From Caryophanon latum (lineage in GTDB: Bacteria; Bacillota; Bacilli; Bacillales_A; Planococcaceae): a stretch of DNA of 64,000 nt. The position numbers and the translations under genes are program-made. The stretch is taken from contig NZ_MATO01000015.1 in assembly GCF_001700325.1 (NCBI RefSeq), forward strand, positions 1-64,000, in the 5' to 3' direction. Under the pieces are notes generated by a model. That model was not told the DNA's origin, searched no databases, and saw nothing but the letters and a program-made list of their open reading frames with translations. Below are positions 1 to 10,800 of this stretch, one piece after another. Within the stretch, counting starts at the first letter, position 1; every line of letters begins with the position of its first letter.

Positions 1-66
1 TCGCTGGAGTCCGCCTCTCGTTTCAAGCAACTTTTATACGTCAACCCCAGCTTACGGTGATGAACC
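1..66 (-). repeat. Family A small transposable element, cut by window edge
   Basis: Reverse-oriented copy of the element that interrupts the first GTPase gene at 1188-1372; its inner part (GAGGCGGACTC, then TTGCTTGAAACGAG on the other strand) matches that copy almost base for base. The terminal inverted repeat GGTTCATCACC reads inward from position 66. The other end lies outside the window, so the target duplication cannot be checked. Confidence 0.75.
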
Positions 67-320
67 ATATAATTATAATTTATTATAATCTTTGTAACTG
101 ATAATTGGTCTAAAATGGTATAATGATAGTGTATATGTTTTATTAAAAGTGTTTTTGAAGGTCATATTATGTCTAAATGGAAATGTACAATAGACTTTAA
201 GAGGTTTAATTATAAGTAATCAATAAGAATCTCAAATATATAGTGTGTTGTCGCTATATAAGCATTTAAAAACGGCATTGTAAAAGAGTGAATATATGCT
301 AAGGAGTTTTAGATGTAGCT

Positions 321-1821
321 ATGAGCGTGCTAAATAGTGTAGAAAATAGAATGACTGAAAAACAACAATCTATTCAAATGCTAACTAGTTTTTTAAATGA
401 TTGGGCATTTGAAAATAAAATATGAATTTTTGAAAAATGAAATATTATACTTAGCTTTGAAGAATCCAAATGCTGAAAACGAGTTGCAGTTAATTATAAT
501 TCCTGAAAGTTGACTTCCTAGCGGAGGCGTAAAGAAGTGGGTAAATAATTATTTAGCGCTACCATCCACTTTCAAATTAGATGTAATTGCAGCTGAGAAG
601 TTTAGTGAAAGTTATAAAGATTCCAACTGTTGCAATACTGAAATAACAATTTTTGATTTCACCTTAGAGGAGAAAAATACGTTCAAAAATTTATTTCTTC
701 CAAACAGCAGTACTAAGCTATGGTTAGGAATATACGATGAATATTTAAGTAGTAAATATGAAATTGTAAATAATAAGAGAAAAGATCTTAGTAATAAATA
801 TAAAGCGCTTTTTTATAAGGAAATATTCAAAGTTAATAAAAACAAAAAGGTTTGTGTGGTAAGTCCATTCACATACGGGAAATCAGCATTGATTAATAGC
901 CTTTTAGGACAAAAGATTTTAGAGGAGGATATTTTAGTTAAAACGGCAAAAGTGACAATTATAAACCATCATACACAGTTTTGGCTAATGAAAGATGGTA
1001 AACATCTATTTTTAGAAAAATATGCGGATGTGTCTAATTATTTAACTAGGTTAGGTTACTTAGCCTCTATCAATGAAGAGCAAGGACATATTATTCATGC
1101 AACTGTTAATAATCCGATATTAGACAATCTAATTTTAGTTGATACACCAGGATTATTTGGTAAATTTAGTAATCATGACAAAATTACGGTTCATCACCGT
1201 AAGCTGGGGTTGACGTATAAAAGTTGCTTGAAACGAGAGGCGGACTCTAGCGGGAAAAGCGCGAGCCTCAAGACTCCGCAGTCGTGAGGCACGAACGACG
1301 AGGAGTCTTGAGCCGCGCCCGCGGAAAGCCTGCCTCGACGTGAAAAACAACCCCAAGTTATGGTGAAGAGCCAAAATTACGGAAAATATTATTAAAGATG
1401 TTGATCATATTGTTTATTTATTAAATCCGACGCAATTAGGATTTGAGCCATACACACGTAAAATTGTAGAATGGCAAAAAAATATAATAAGCGATGCATT
1501 TTTGTGATGAACAAAATGGACTTAGTCAGAAATGAATCTGACCGTCAGCGGTTAATAGAAGAATTTGATGGGGAATTAGGTCGATTAGTAGAACATGATG
1601 GAATTATTTTAACATCCGCGTATAGCGCATTAAAAGCGAGATTATATAAAAATAATAAAGTCGATTTAGTCACTTTAAAAAAAGATCGTTTCATTTCAGT
1701 AAATAAAGATGGAGAGGTAATAAGTGGTCGCAGTTTTACGGAGGATTGTGTAGAACTTCTAGAAAAAGAAAGTGGTATTACACAATTGGAATCGTATTTC
1801 AAAAGTATATTCGGAGGGTGA
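321..1821 (+). pseudogene. Dynamin-like GTPase, interrupted and frameshifted
   Basis: Remnant of a dynamin-family GTPase, normally a membrane-associated GTP hydrolase. A start at 321 follows AAGGAG at 301. The reading frame shifts at about 420, meets an in-frame TGA at 511-513, and then runs through a P-loop (FTYGKS, about 873-890) and the G3 motif DTPG at 1141-1152. A family A element (1188-1372) then interrupts it; behind it the frame resumes with NPTQLGFEPY, slips once in a poly-A run near 1476-1482, and ends with NKMD (G4) and the SGRSF block shared with the downstream GTPases. The N-terminal 170 residues resemble those of the next gene (DF-LEE block). Four separate lesions make a functional product unlikely. 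A weak TATAAT at 119-124 could have been the operon promoter. Confidence 0.8.
1188..1372 (+). mobile_element. Family A MITE-like element, 185 bp
   Basis: Non-coding element with terminal inverted repeats GGTTCATCACCGTAA and, at the other end, TTATGGTGAAGAGCC. It is flanked by a perfect 8-bp duplication, AAAATTAC, at 1180-1187 and 1373-1380. Deleting the element plus one duplication restores an uninterrupted GTPase frame, so both boundaries are certain. Internally CTCAAGACTCC and GGAGTCTTGAG can pair in a long hairpin. Ends beginning GG with 8-bp duplications fit ISL3-family transposition in trans; that assignment is inference. Confidence 0.88.
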
Positions 1822-1826
1822 AAAAA

Positions 1827-2804
1827 TTGAAAATTAGTTTATATGCAGCACAAAAGGCAATAGCTGATGATTTTATTGATTTTGTTGGTAGTGAATTTAG
1901 TTTTGAATATGAATGGAAACCTCTAAATGAAGAAAGTAAAGTTGGCACAGTTCCACATTTTTCCTTATTCCTATTAAGCTTACAAAGTGCTAATAGTTTA
2001 TGGCTAAAAGAGCGTGTTAAGCAATTGTTAGAGTTAGGTGCACATGATCAAAGTATATATTTTATATTAATGAATAAAGAAACGGTATCTAAAAAGTCAG
2101 ATATAGAACTTGTAATTACAGATTTAAGTAATCAGTTATCTAACTATTTAGTTAATCCACAAATTGATGTCATTTCATTAAAGGTATTTAAAGCGTTTAA
2201 TGAAAAAGAAGAACGCTTTATGTATTACGATTTTGCATTAGAAGAGTATCGTACGATTAAGCAAATAGTGGTAGGCGATGCAGATGATTTTCAAGATTTC
2301 TTAAATTATCATGGCCAAGGTCAAGTGTTAAATAGGCTACAAATTTGGTCGAAAAGTCCGTATTTATTATTTTGGAAAAACGATGAAGTGTCAACAGTCG
2401 TAACATATAGTGTTCCAAATATTATTACAGATAAGTTACAACAACTAGCTAGAATCCAAGTAATAGAGACAAAAACATTAGATGAATTTAATATGTTAAA
2501 ACAAGATCAGCAAGTAATTTCTTTACGATACGTAGCAGAGGATGAAATAAATGAGCAACTAGCATCAAATGAATTTTTGTTTGGAAAATCTAAGACGAAT
2601 CCTCAAATACAATATTTCGATGAAGAAGTATATACATTAAAAAAATTACCTAAAGATAAGCTAGCTCAAATGGTAGATTTAGTCTTTTTAGATTCTAAGG
2701 GTTACCCTAAGCCTAAAAACAAAATTCAAAATTGGGGCGCTGAATTAGAAAATATTTCAGGTTTTACCCAACTAATAAATGAAGTTAAGGCGAAGTTAGT
2801 ATGA
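1827..2804 (+). CDS. Dynamin-related protein without a P-loop
   Basis: A 325-residue protein of unknown function. I chose TTG at 1827 because GGAGGG lies at 1813-1818; it begins just after the end of the broken GTPase. The N-terminal half aligns by eye with the N-terminal half of that broken gene (DFALEEYRTIK against DFTLEEKNTFK). The C-terminal half ends with FLDSKGYPKPKNK, matching FVDDEGFPVSGRA near the end of the intact GTPase domains. Where the P-loop should be there is FWKNDEVSTVV, and no DTPG or NKxD is present. I infer a degenerate GTPase domain, perhaps a regulatory or scaffold partner of the active GTPases. It shares an ATGA overlap with the next gene. Confidence 0.6.
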   Translation: MKISLYAAQKAIADDFIDFVGSEFSFEYEWKPLNEESKVGTVPHFSLFLLSLQSANSLWLKERVKQLLELGAHDQSIYFILMNKETVSKKSDIELVITDLSNQLSNYLVNPQIDVISLKVFKAFNEKEERFMYYDFALEEYRTIKQIVVGDADDFQDFLNYHGQGQVLNRLQIWSKSPYLLFWKNDEVSTVVTYSVPNIITDKLQQLARIQVIETKTLDEFNMLKQDQQVISLRYVAEDEINEQLASNEFLFGKSKTNPQIQYFDEEVYTLKKLPKDKLAQMVDLVFLDSKGYPKPKNKIQNWGAELENISGFTQLINEVKAKLV

Positions 2805-4894
2805 TCCAATTAACAAGAAAGAGTTTTGAAGAGATGAATGAAAGTATTAAAAATATTTTACAAGAAGCACGATTTTTAGAAGAAGCTTTAATTTTGGAAA
2901 ATAAAGAAGTTTTTGTGAAATCATTAAATACAAGCCTATTCAAAATTGCAGTAATCGCACCATTTAGTACAGGTAAATCCACTTTTATCAACAGTCTTTT
3001 AGGTTTTGATTTACTTTCAACAAGTATTTTAGTAGAAACAGCTGCCATTACAACAGTTAAATACGCAGAAAGTCCACGTGCTGAAATTAATTATAATGAT
3101 GGGTCACAAAAAGTTATTAAGAATATAGAAGATTTGTTTGAGTTTAAAGAAGAAATAAGGCGTTATACAGCTGTAAATCGTGACAATGACAAGTTTGAAG
3201 TAGAAGATGAGATTAGCCATGTTGATATCTATTGGCCAATTGATTTATGCAAACATGGTATTGAAATTGTAGATACTCCAGGATTATTTGCACAATATGA
3301 AAAACATAGTGATATTACATTAAATATTTTAAAATCAGTAAATGCTGTTATTTTCCTTATGGATCCAACAACAATTGGTGAAGTGAATTTCATGAAAGTT
3401 ATTCGCGAATATGTAGAAAATGCGAAAAAAACGACTATGGATAACTCGGATAAGCATATTTTCTTTGTCGTTAATAAAATTGACCAATATCCCAATGCAG
3501 AGGTAGAAAAAGCATATACTGAATTAAAGAAAGTGCTTGAAAACGTAGTGAAGTCTCCAAAAATCTTCAAAGTTTCCTCTTATTTTGGGCTAATGGCAAA
3601 AATGTATGAAGATGGACATATTACACTTATGGACTTGCGAAAAGCTAAGAATATTAAATTCGTGGATCATGAAGGTTTTCCTGTATCAGGTAGGTCAATA
3701 AATGAAAAAGATGTACGAACGATTAAACGTATAAGTAACATTCAATCAATATATGATAGCTTAGTTACTTACTTTGAACGACAATATATTCAAAAAGTAT
3801 TCCAAGAAGCTCAATTGTCAAAAGAAGTACTAAGTTCAACAAATATTAAAGAAAACTTAAATCGATTAAATAAAGATATATCCAAGGTTGCAGTAATTGG
3901 ACCATATAATTCTGGTAAAACTACTTTTATTAATAGTCTGATAGGGAATGATTTACTTTCAACAAGTTTTTCTGAAAATACTGCTACTATTACAACGATT
4001 AAATATGCAGAAAGTCCACGTGCAGAAATTAACTATTATGATAAATCACAAGTAATTATTCATGGAGATCAGGATGATTTATTCAGTTTTAAAAATGAGC
4101 TTAAAAATTACACAGCATTAATTTATAAAGATGAATGTGAAGTAGAGAGTTCTATCAGTCATGTAGATATATATGGTCCTTTTGATTTATGTAGAAATGG
4201 TGTTGAGTTTATAGATACACCTGAATTATCTATATCATCTGAAGAACATAGAGAATTTTTGGAATTTACAAATACTGTGGTTTTTATTGTTGATCCGGGG
4301 CATATTAATTGTCAATATTTCGTTCTCGAATATGTTGAGAAATTGAAAAGAATGTTTATTGAGAATTCAAACATGCATATTTTCTTTGTAATTAATAAAA
4401 TAGATCTTTATTCAGCTAAAGAGTTAGAAAAAGCCTATAATGACTTGAAAGTGCTACTTAAAGGTATAGTTAGCGCACCAAAAATCTTTAAAGTTTCTTC
4501 TTATTTTGCTCTAAAGGCAAAAATGTTTGAAGAAGGTCATATTAGCATTAATAAACTACAAAACAGTAGGGGTATAAAATTTGTAGATGTGGAAGGATTT
4601 CCTGTATCAGGTAAATCGATAAGTGACGGTGATGTACCAACGATTAAACGTATTAGTAATATTCAATCAATAGAAGATAGCTTATGTATGGATATTGAAG
4701 GCCAAAATAGTTGCTTAATTCAAGAAGCGTGGCAAAAATTAAATGGCGCAATTGAGTTAGAACTTGAAAAGGTAGCAGAGGAAATACAATTAGAAGAACA
4801 TCGCCATAGAAAAAAAATTAAAGCTTTAAAAGATAAAGTAAAGAAATTAAATATGTATTCCAGAAAAGAAATTAAATCTGGAGGGTTAACTTAA
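2801..4894 (+). CDS. Tandem dynamin-like GTPase (two fused GTPase domains)
   Basis: A 697-residue protein with two dynamin-like GTPase domains. Domain 1 has the P-loop APFSTGKST (53-61), DTPG (158-161) and NKID (225-228). Domain 2 has GPYNSGKTT (367-375), NKID (532-535) and DTPE in place of DTPG (472-475), so its hydrolysis may be impaired. A copy of the N-terminal lead-in helix (QKVFQEAQLS) precedes domain 2, showing the protein arose by joining two whole units. The protein stops about 60 residues into the stalk, whereas the next gene carries about 350 more stalk residues. Domain 1 is nearly identical in DNA to the next gene, indicating recent duplication or conversion. Bacterial dynamins bind and remodel membrane; the role of this one is unknown. 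Confidence 0.85.
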   Translation: MIQLTRKSFEEMNESIKNILQEARFLEEALILENKEVFVKSLNTSLFKIAVIAPFSTGKSTFINSLLGFDLLSTSILVETAAITTVKYAESPRAEINYNDGSQKVIKNIEDLFEFKEEIRRYTAVNRDNDKFEVEDEISHVDIYWPIDLCKHGIEIVDTPGLFAQYEKHSDITLNILKSVNAVIFLMDPTTIGEVNFMKVIREYVENAKKTTMDNSDKHIFFVVNKIDQYPNAEVEKAYTELKKVLENVVKSPKIFKVSSYFGLMAKMYEDGHITLMDLRKAKNIKFVDHEGFPVSGRSINEKDVRTIKRISNIQSIYDSLVTYFERQYIQKVFQEAQLSKEVLSSTNIKENLNRLNKDISKVAVIGPYNSGKTTFINSLIGNDLLSTSFSENTATITTIKYAESPRAEINYYDKSQVIIHGDQDDLFSFKNELKNYTALIYKDECEVESSISHVDIYGPFDLCRNGVEFIDTPELSISSEEHREFLEFTNTVVFIVDPGHINCQYFVLEYVEKLKRMFIENSNMHIFFVINKIDLYSAKELEKAYNDLKVLLKGIVSAPKIFKVSSYFALKAKMFEEGHISINKLQNSRGIKFVDVEGFPVSGKSISDGDVPTIKRISNIQSIEDSLCMDIEGQNSCLIQEAWQKLNGAIELELEKVAEEIQLEEHRHRKKIKALKDKVKKLNMYSRKEIKSGGLT

Positions 4895-4934
4895 GCTTTA
4901 CACAATTAATTCATAATACTGGAGTGAAATTAAC

Positions 4935-7037
4935 ATGATTCAATCAACGAGATTGAAATTTGAACAAACGAATGAATATGTTCAAAAGGCGCTACAAGAG
5001 GCGCAATTGTCAGAAGAGGTTTTAGTTTCAACAGATATTGAAGCCAGTTTAAATCGATTAAATAACGGTATATTTAAAATTGCAGTGGTTGCACCATTTA
5101 GTGCGGGTAAATCAACTTTTATCAACAGTCTTTTAGGTTTTGATTTACTTTCAACAAGTATTTTAGTGGAAACAGCTGCTATTACAACAGTTAAATATGC
5201 AGAAAGTCCACGTGCTGAAATTAATTATAATGACGGGTCACAAGAAATTGTTGAGAATATAGCTGATTTGTTTGAGTTTAAAAAAGAAATAAAGCGTTAT
5301 ACAGCTGTCAATCGAAATGGTGACGATTTTAAAGTAGAAGATGCAATTAGCCATGTTGATATCTATTGGCCAATTGACTTATGCAAAAATGGTGTAGAAA
5401 TTGTAGATACGCCAGGGTTGTTTGCACAATATGAAAAACATAGTGGTATTACATCAAATATTTTAAAGTCAGTAAATGCTGTTATTTTCATTATGGATCC
5501 AACAACAGTTGGTGAAGTGAATTTCATGAAGGTCATTCGTGAATATGTAGAAAATGCGAAAAGAACGACTATGGATAACTCGGACAAGCATATTTTCTTT
5601 GTCGTTAATAAAATTGACCAATATCCTGAGACAGAAGTAGAAAAAGCATATACTGAATTAAGAAAAGTGCTTGAAGGGGTTGTAACAGCTCCGAAAATTT
5701 TCAAAGTGTCTTCTTATTTTGGGTTTATGACGAAAATGTATGAAGATGGTCATATTACAATTAATGATCTTCGAAGAGATGAGAATATTAAGTTTGTAGA
5801 TGATGAAGGCTTCCCGGTATCAGGTAGAGCAATAAATGACGCCGATGTGCCAACGATTCAACGTATTAGTAATATTCAATCAGTATATGATAGTTTAGGT
5901 ATTTATTTTGAAGAAAAGAATGGTTATTTAATTAGTGAAGTATTCCAAAAGTTAAATCGTGCAATTGAATTAGAGATGGATACTTTAACGAAGCGTCTAC
6001 AATTAGAGGAAAAACGTTATAAGGATCAAAGTGGTGAACTGAAAGAAAAGGCAGAGAAATTAAATACGTATTTCAAAAAAGAAATTTCAACTTTAAAAAT
6101 GAAAATTGAAGAAATTATTGAGTACAATTTAAATGACTTGTCATCTAGGAAATCAATTATGAGTAAGCTTCGTCAATTATTCCATAGTGACGCAGCTGAT
6201 ACAGTAGAGGATGTTCGTAAAGAGTTTAATGCTGAATGGCGTAAATCTAAGCGTAACATAACTAAGAATAATGCAGATGATGTATTAGAAAAATATTTTA
6301 ATATTATTGATTTGAAAATTGAAAATATAAAGCAACAATATCATCAAATGAGCTTTAATATTATTTCAAAAACTCTTGTATCAACAGTTCATCAATGTGA
6401 AGAGTTAATACAAGAGCTTGAAGAAAATTTCAAACGTCATTTTGAAAATGAGTTTGATATCGAGCAATCTAGTATTTCTTTCTTTAATTTCGATGAATTA
6501 ATTGAAGAATTATCACAAGAAATTGAAAAACTTTTTAAAGGTAATTCATCTTCTGAAATCTATGAGGATATAGATGGAAATCTGGTTAAAATGAAATCTA
6601 ATAACACTAGATTTGAACGTAAAAAAGGAGTAGTTAATTTCTTTAAGAGTTGGTTTGGTAAAGAAGAACGCATTACGATTTTTGAATTAGATGATTTTGT
6701 TGCAGACATTTCTAAAGAAGTTGATTATGCGTTGGATACTTTACAAGAAGAATTACATGATGCGCTAAGATCAGCACATAAACATATTAGTACAAATTTA
6801 GATAACGATATAATAGATATGTTAAATAGCCAATTAATTAAAGGACGTTTAGAACAATTCGGTCAATGGCAAACTAAACAGCTTACTTTATTATTCAATG
6901 AAACAAAAGTATCAAAAGAAAGTTTTAAAGAATTGAAAACTTTAAGTATAAATAAATGTGAGAAATTAGAAGAGTTACTAAATCATAATCGAAGTGCATT
7001 CGAAAATATAAATCATTTAGAAATGGAGGTTTTATGA
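4935..7037 (+). CDS. Dynamin-like GTPase with long stalk
   Basis: A 700-residue bacterial dynamin-like protein. The GTPase domain covers about 1-330, with APFSAGKST (53-61), DTPG (158-161) and NKID (225-228). It is followed by a long charged, coiled-coil-rich stalk (about 335-700) with no membrane segment. GGAG lies shortly before the ATG. It probably pairs with the tandem GTPase encoded upstream, as bacterial dynamins often come in pairs, and may reach the membrane through the hairpin protein encoded next, whose start overlaps this stop codon. GTP hydrolysis is well supported by motifs; membrane fission, fusion or repair is inferred only from the family. Confidence 0.87.
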   Translation: MIQSTRLKFEQTNEYVQKALQEAQLSEEVLVSTDIEASLNRLNNGIFKIAVVAPFSAGKSTFINSLLGFDLLSTSILVETAAITTVKYAESPRAEINYNDGSQEIVENIADLFEFKKEIKRYTAVNRNGDDFKVEDAISHVDIYWPIDLCKNGVEIVDTPGLFAQYEKHSGITSNILKSVNAVIFIMDPTTVGEVNFMKVIREYVENAKRTTMDNSDKHIFFVVNKIDQYPETEVEKAYTELRKVLEGVVTAPKIFKVSSYFGFMTKMYEDGHITINDLRRDENIKFVDDEGFPVSGRAINDADVPTIQRISNIQSVYDSLGIYFEEKNGYLISEVFQKLNRAIELEMDTLTKRLQLEEKRYKDQSGELKEKAEKLNTYFKKEISTLKMKIEEIIEYNLNDLSSRKSIMSKLRQLFHSDAADTVEDVRKEFNAEWRKSKRNITKNNADDVLEKYFNIIDLKIENIKQQYHQMSFNIISKTLVSTVHQCEELIQELEENFKRHFENEFDIEQSSISFFNFDELIEELSQEIEKLFKGNSSSEIYEDIDGNLVKMKSNNTRFERKKGVVNFFKSWFGKEERITIFELDDFVADISKEVDYALDTLQEELHDALRSAHKHISTNLDNDIIDMLNSQLIKGRLEQFGQWQTKQLTLLFNETKVSKESFKELKTLSINKCEKLEELLNHNRSAFENINHLEMEVL

Positions 7038-7819
7038 TGAATTTTGGTGATTTTGAAGTTGAAATCAAAAAATTTTTTGACGAGAATTTTAATAATTTAA
7101 AGCGTACAAAAGTTAGTAATTCAGAAAGAGCATTTACGGAGTTGCTTTTAACTGAACATGCAGATACTAATAATGCGATTAGAAGTGTTATGAAGAAAGT
7201 AATAATGGCAGCACGTGCGGAATTTGTTAAATTAACGGATGAGTTAAAAGGATATGAATTAGGAGAACAATTTAAAAAATCTGTAAAAGTTCCACAGTTA
7301 GAAATGATTAAAGTAGATTTTAATAGAGAAAGTGCGAAGGATACTAAAGGTACCGTTAATCAAACATATAAAAATACTCAAAGTGCAGCGGATAAATTTA
7401 AGCAAGGTTCACCAGTGAATCAGGAAAAAAAGAACAACGCAGCCCAAATGGCAGGGATTGCAGCTGCGGGGACAATAGTAGTTGGGACACCTTTATTGAC
7501 AGCCTTAACACCGCTTGGAATAGGCACAAGTCTAGTAATAGCAGGAATCTCAGCAATCGTAATAGGCAGTATCGTTTACATCATCTTCAACGTACAGGAC
7601 GAAAGTGGCAACGTCCAACAAGTGAAGATGCAACAGTCGACAACTCGCCCAGGGGCTACTAATACAACTTCTGCACAACCAGTGAAAAAGACGATGGATA
7701 AAGCTTCTGTTGATTTAATGTTAGATGCTCGAAGAGCAGAAGCAGAGTTAGCAGTGGAAAACGCGATTCAGCAGGCGGAAATAGAATATAAAAAAATTAT
7801 TGCACAGTTAAATGCATAA
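7034..7819 (+). CDS. Membrane hairpin protein of the dynamin operon
   Basis: A 261-residue protein I do not recognise. Residues 1-125 are charged and helical. Two hydrophobic stretches at about 138-158 and 163-186, separated by a Pro-Gly turn (LTPLGIG), form a likely membrane hairpin. A Thr/Pro-rich linker follows, then a C-terminal amphipathic helix. Two starts are possible, ATG at 7034 (overlapping the previous stop) or ATG at 7037. The hairpin and its place between the GTPases and the pump ATPase suggest a membrane anchor or channel for the complex; this is inference. Confidence 0.7.
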   Translation: MMNFGDFEVEIKKFFDENFNNLKRTKVSNSERAFTELLLTEHADTNNAIRSVMKKVIMAARAEFVKLTDELKGYELGEQFKKSVKVPQLEMIKVDFNRESAKDTKGTVNQTYKNTQSAADKFKQGSPVNQEKKNNAAQMAGIAAAGTIVVGTPLLTALTPLGIGTSLVIAGISAIVIGSIVYIIFNVQDESGNVQQVKMQQSTTRPGATNTTSAQPVKKTMDKASVDLMLDARRAEAELAVENAIQQAEIEYKKIIAQLNA

Positions 7820-7832
7820 GGAGGGTGTAGCT

Positions 7833-10800
7833 ATGCTAGAGAGAACAACAATTGAAAAGTTTCAAGTAACTCAGCAGGATTTTTATAATCGCCAACCTAA
7901 AAGCATTAAAGAAAGTATTCAAGCTACTAGTAAAATTTCGTATTTTTACAGCGTTTCGGAGGTTTTTATTGAGCAGCAAAACGAAGTAACAGTGGAGCAG
8001 CAATTAAAGGAAAGTGCTAATGCTTTTGCAAAAGCACTTTCAGCTGTAAAAGGTCGCACTGCGTTTATTTTATCAGGCAATGGACAAGGTAAAATAAGCT
8101 TAGCTATAGCAAATTCTCAAAATGATTTACAATTACATGCTTTAGTAGGCTCTATTAAAGGGACTCTAAACTATTCGAAAATACAGCTTCCAGAGCAACA
8201 ATGGAGTAATTATGCTGCGTTAACCTATACACCCGCTTTAGACTTAGAGGAAGAACGAGCATTTGTGTCTGTAATCGATAGCTTCTTGAAAGCGAATTGG
8301 CGCACTGCTTTTGAAATTCGTATCGTTATTCAACCAACGGACCAAAGCGAAACATTATTGACATTGTCATCAATGTATGAAGAAGCTTATCCTCTGCAGC
8401 AAATTCAAACATCTCTTTCTACTTCGGAAAGCATACAGAAACAAAAAAGTAAGAGCCATACCACAAATGAATCATTAATTTTAGCAGGGCGTAATATGGG
8501 GGAAACGGATAGTGAAACAGTTAGTAATGACACTTCTAATGATCGCTCGACAGAATACAAAAGCTATGCAATCGAACGTTATTGCGAGCAAATTTCATAT
8601 TTAATGGATCGCCAGCTATTAGCAAAATCTATTGGTCAATTCCAAGTAGGGATTTATGTTGCTTCTAATAGAGTGACAGAAATTAATAGCTTACAAGCAG
8701 CTATTCAACAATCTAGCTTTGAAAAGGAATTCGGTGAAGGTGTAAAGATTCATACGTTACCGAATATTAAGCAATGCTTTGAACATTTTGTTTTCCCAAA
8801 TGAAGAATCAGTATTTTCACCTGTTCAAGGCTATACATCACAAATAACAAGCGTTTTAACAGCCCATGAATTAGCTAGATTAGTTCAATTACCAAGTCAG
8901 TCTTACGATGGCTTTGAAGTGAAAGCGTTAAATGACTTTGAAGTGAACGCATTGCCTTATGAGCAAGAAGATGTTATTTGGTCAATTGGAAAGCAATTTG
9001 TACGTAATGTTTTAACTGAAAAGAAAGTGAAGTACAGCTATTCAAATTTGCGCCGCCACTGTTTGATTAGTGGTATTACTGGAAGTGGTAAAACGAATAC
9101 GGTGATGTCTTTATTGAAGGATAGCCCTGTACCATTTTTAATTATTGAACCTACAAAACAAGAGTATCGCCATCTATTAAGTGTAGATCAATCAGTTAAA
9201 GTATATACACCAGGGAACGAGAGAATATCTCCTATTCGATTAAATCCGTTTTATTTCCCACAAGGGATTTCAGTGATGAGTCATATTGATTCGTTGAAAG
9301 CAGTGTTTATGTCTGCATTTTCAATGTATGCATCGATGCCGAATATTTTAGAGCAATGTTTGTATTCGATTTACCAAAAAGTCGGTTGGGATTTAAATCA
9401 ATCGGTGAATGTATTTGCAAATGATGGTGTTGAGCTAGCTCATTTTCCAACACTGGAATTATTATATGAAGAAATTGATTCATATTTAGATCAATCTGGC
9501 TATGCAGAGGAACAAAAATCGAATATTCGAGCAGCTTTATTAACACGTATTAAAAGCTTGATGACAGGCAGTAAAGGAAAGCTACTTAATACACAAGAAA
9601 CAATTGATTTTGCTGATTTATTAAATTCAAAGGTTGTCATTGAATTAGAAGAAATTGCTGATGAAGATGATAAAGCGTTAATTATGGGCTTATTCTTTAT
9701 TCGATTATCAGAGCAGTTTAAAGTAGACGCTGATGAAGTGTTAGATGCTGAATTAAAGCATTTTACAATTATTGAAGAGGCGCATCGTTTATTTAAAAAT
9801 CATGAGGAAAGCTCGAATCCTGAAATTGCGAATACTAAAGGCAAAGCGGTTGAATTTTTCTGTAATATTTTAAGTGAAATTCGTTCAAAAGGCGAAGGGA
9901 TTATTATTATTGACCAAGTGCCTACTAAATTAGCGCCAGACGCATTAAAAAATACAGATACAAAAATTATTCATCGATTAGTTTCACAAGACGATGCAGA
10001 ATATGTTGCACAAGCATTAGCAATCGCAAATGATGAAGATCTTTTGTTCTTATCGCAACTAAAGCGCGGGGAAGCGTTATTTTTCACGAGTGGAATGTAT
10101 AAAGCTGGACATGTGCTAGTAAATGCGTCTAAGTCGAATTTATCTTATGTAAAAGAAAGTAAAGTTAAGCAGGTCGCAGAGCAGTATAATTCGTTTGTGA
10201 TGAATGCAGAAGTAGAACATCCGATGGCAGAATATATTTTGCAACAAAATGAGCGTTTGACGAGTACGATGTTAAATGAGTACAGAAGATTTTATCATAA
10301 TGCATTGTACGGTGATATGTTTAAAATGAACGATGTAGTAGCTAAATTTATCCACGGTCTTTCTCGAAACGTTGAAAAAATAGGCTACCTCATTCCAAAA
10401 GAACAACATACACAATTTATTGTAACGCTATGTAATGGCTTAACTGAAAAATATTTAAGTACGCGTGTGTATTTCTCGAATTTCAAGCATATCAAAGATG
10501 AAGTAAGTTATTACTTAAACTTGTTGTTAAAAAATCATGATTACATTTGGTCTGAAAATGAGTTACAAGTATTTGAACAGCAACGAATTAAATTAATTCA
10601 TCCTTTATTAATCAATGCAACGGAGCTTTTACTGTTCGATGAAGAAAAGTATGAATGGATGGAATCAAGTAGAAAAGTTGTAGATGGTGAAGTTATTTAC
10701 TTAGCGAAATATTTAGAACTAGCAGGTGTTCTTTCAAATGTAGATTTGAATAGTTCAGCAACAGACAACGCGGCTAAAGTTTTTGAGAAAGCGAATAATT

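Noticed and set aside
7812-7832. Upstream ATG of the ATPase ORF as translation start
   Set aside because: It overlaps the stop of the previous gene and the AAGGAGGG that serves ATG 7833.
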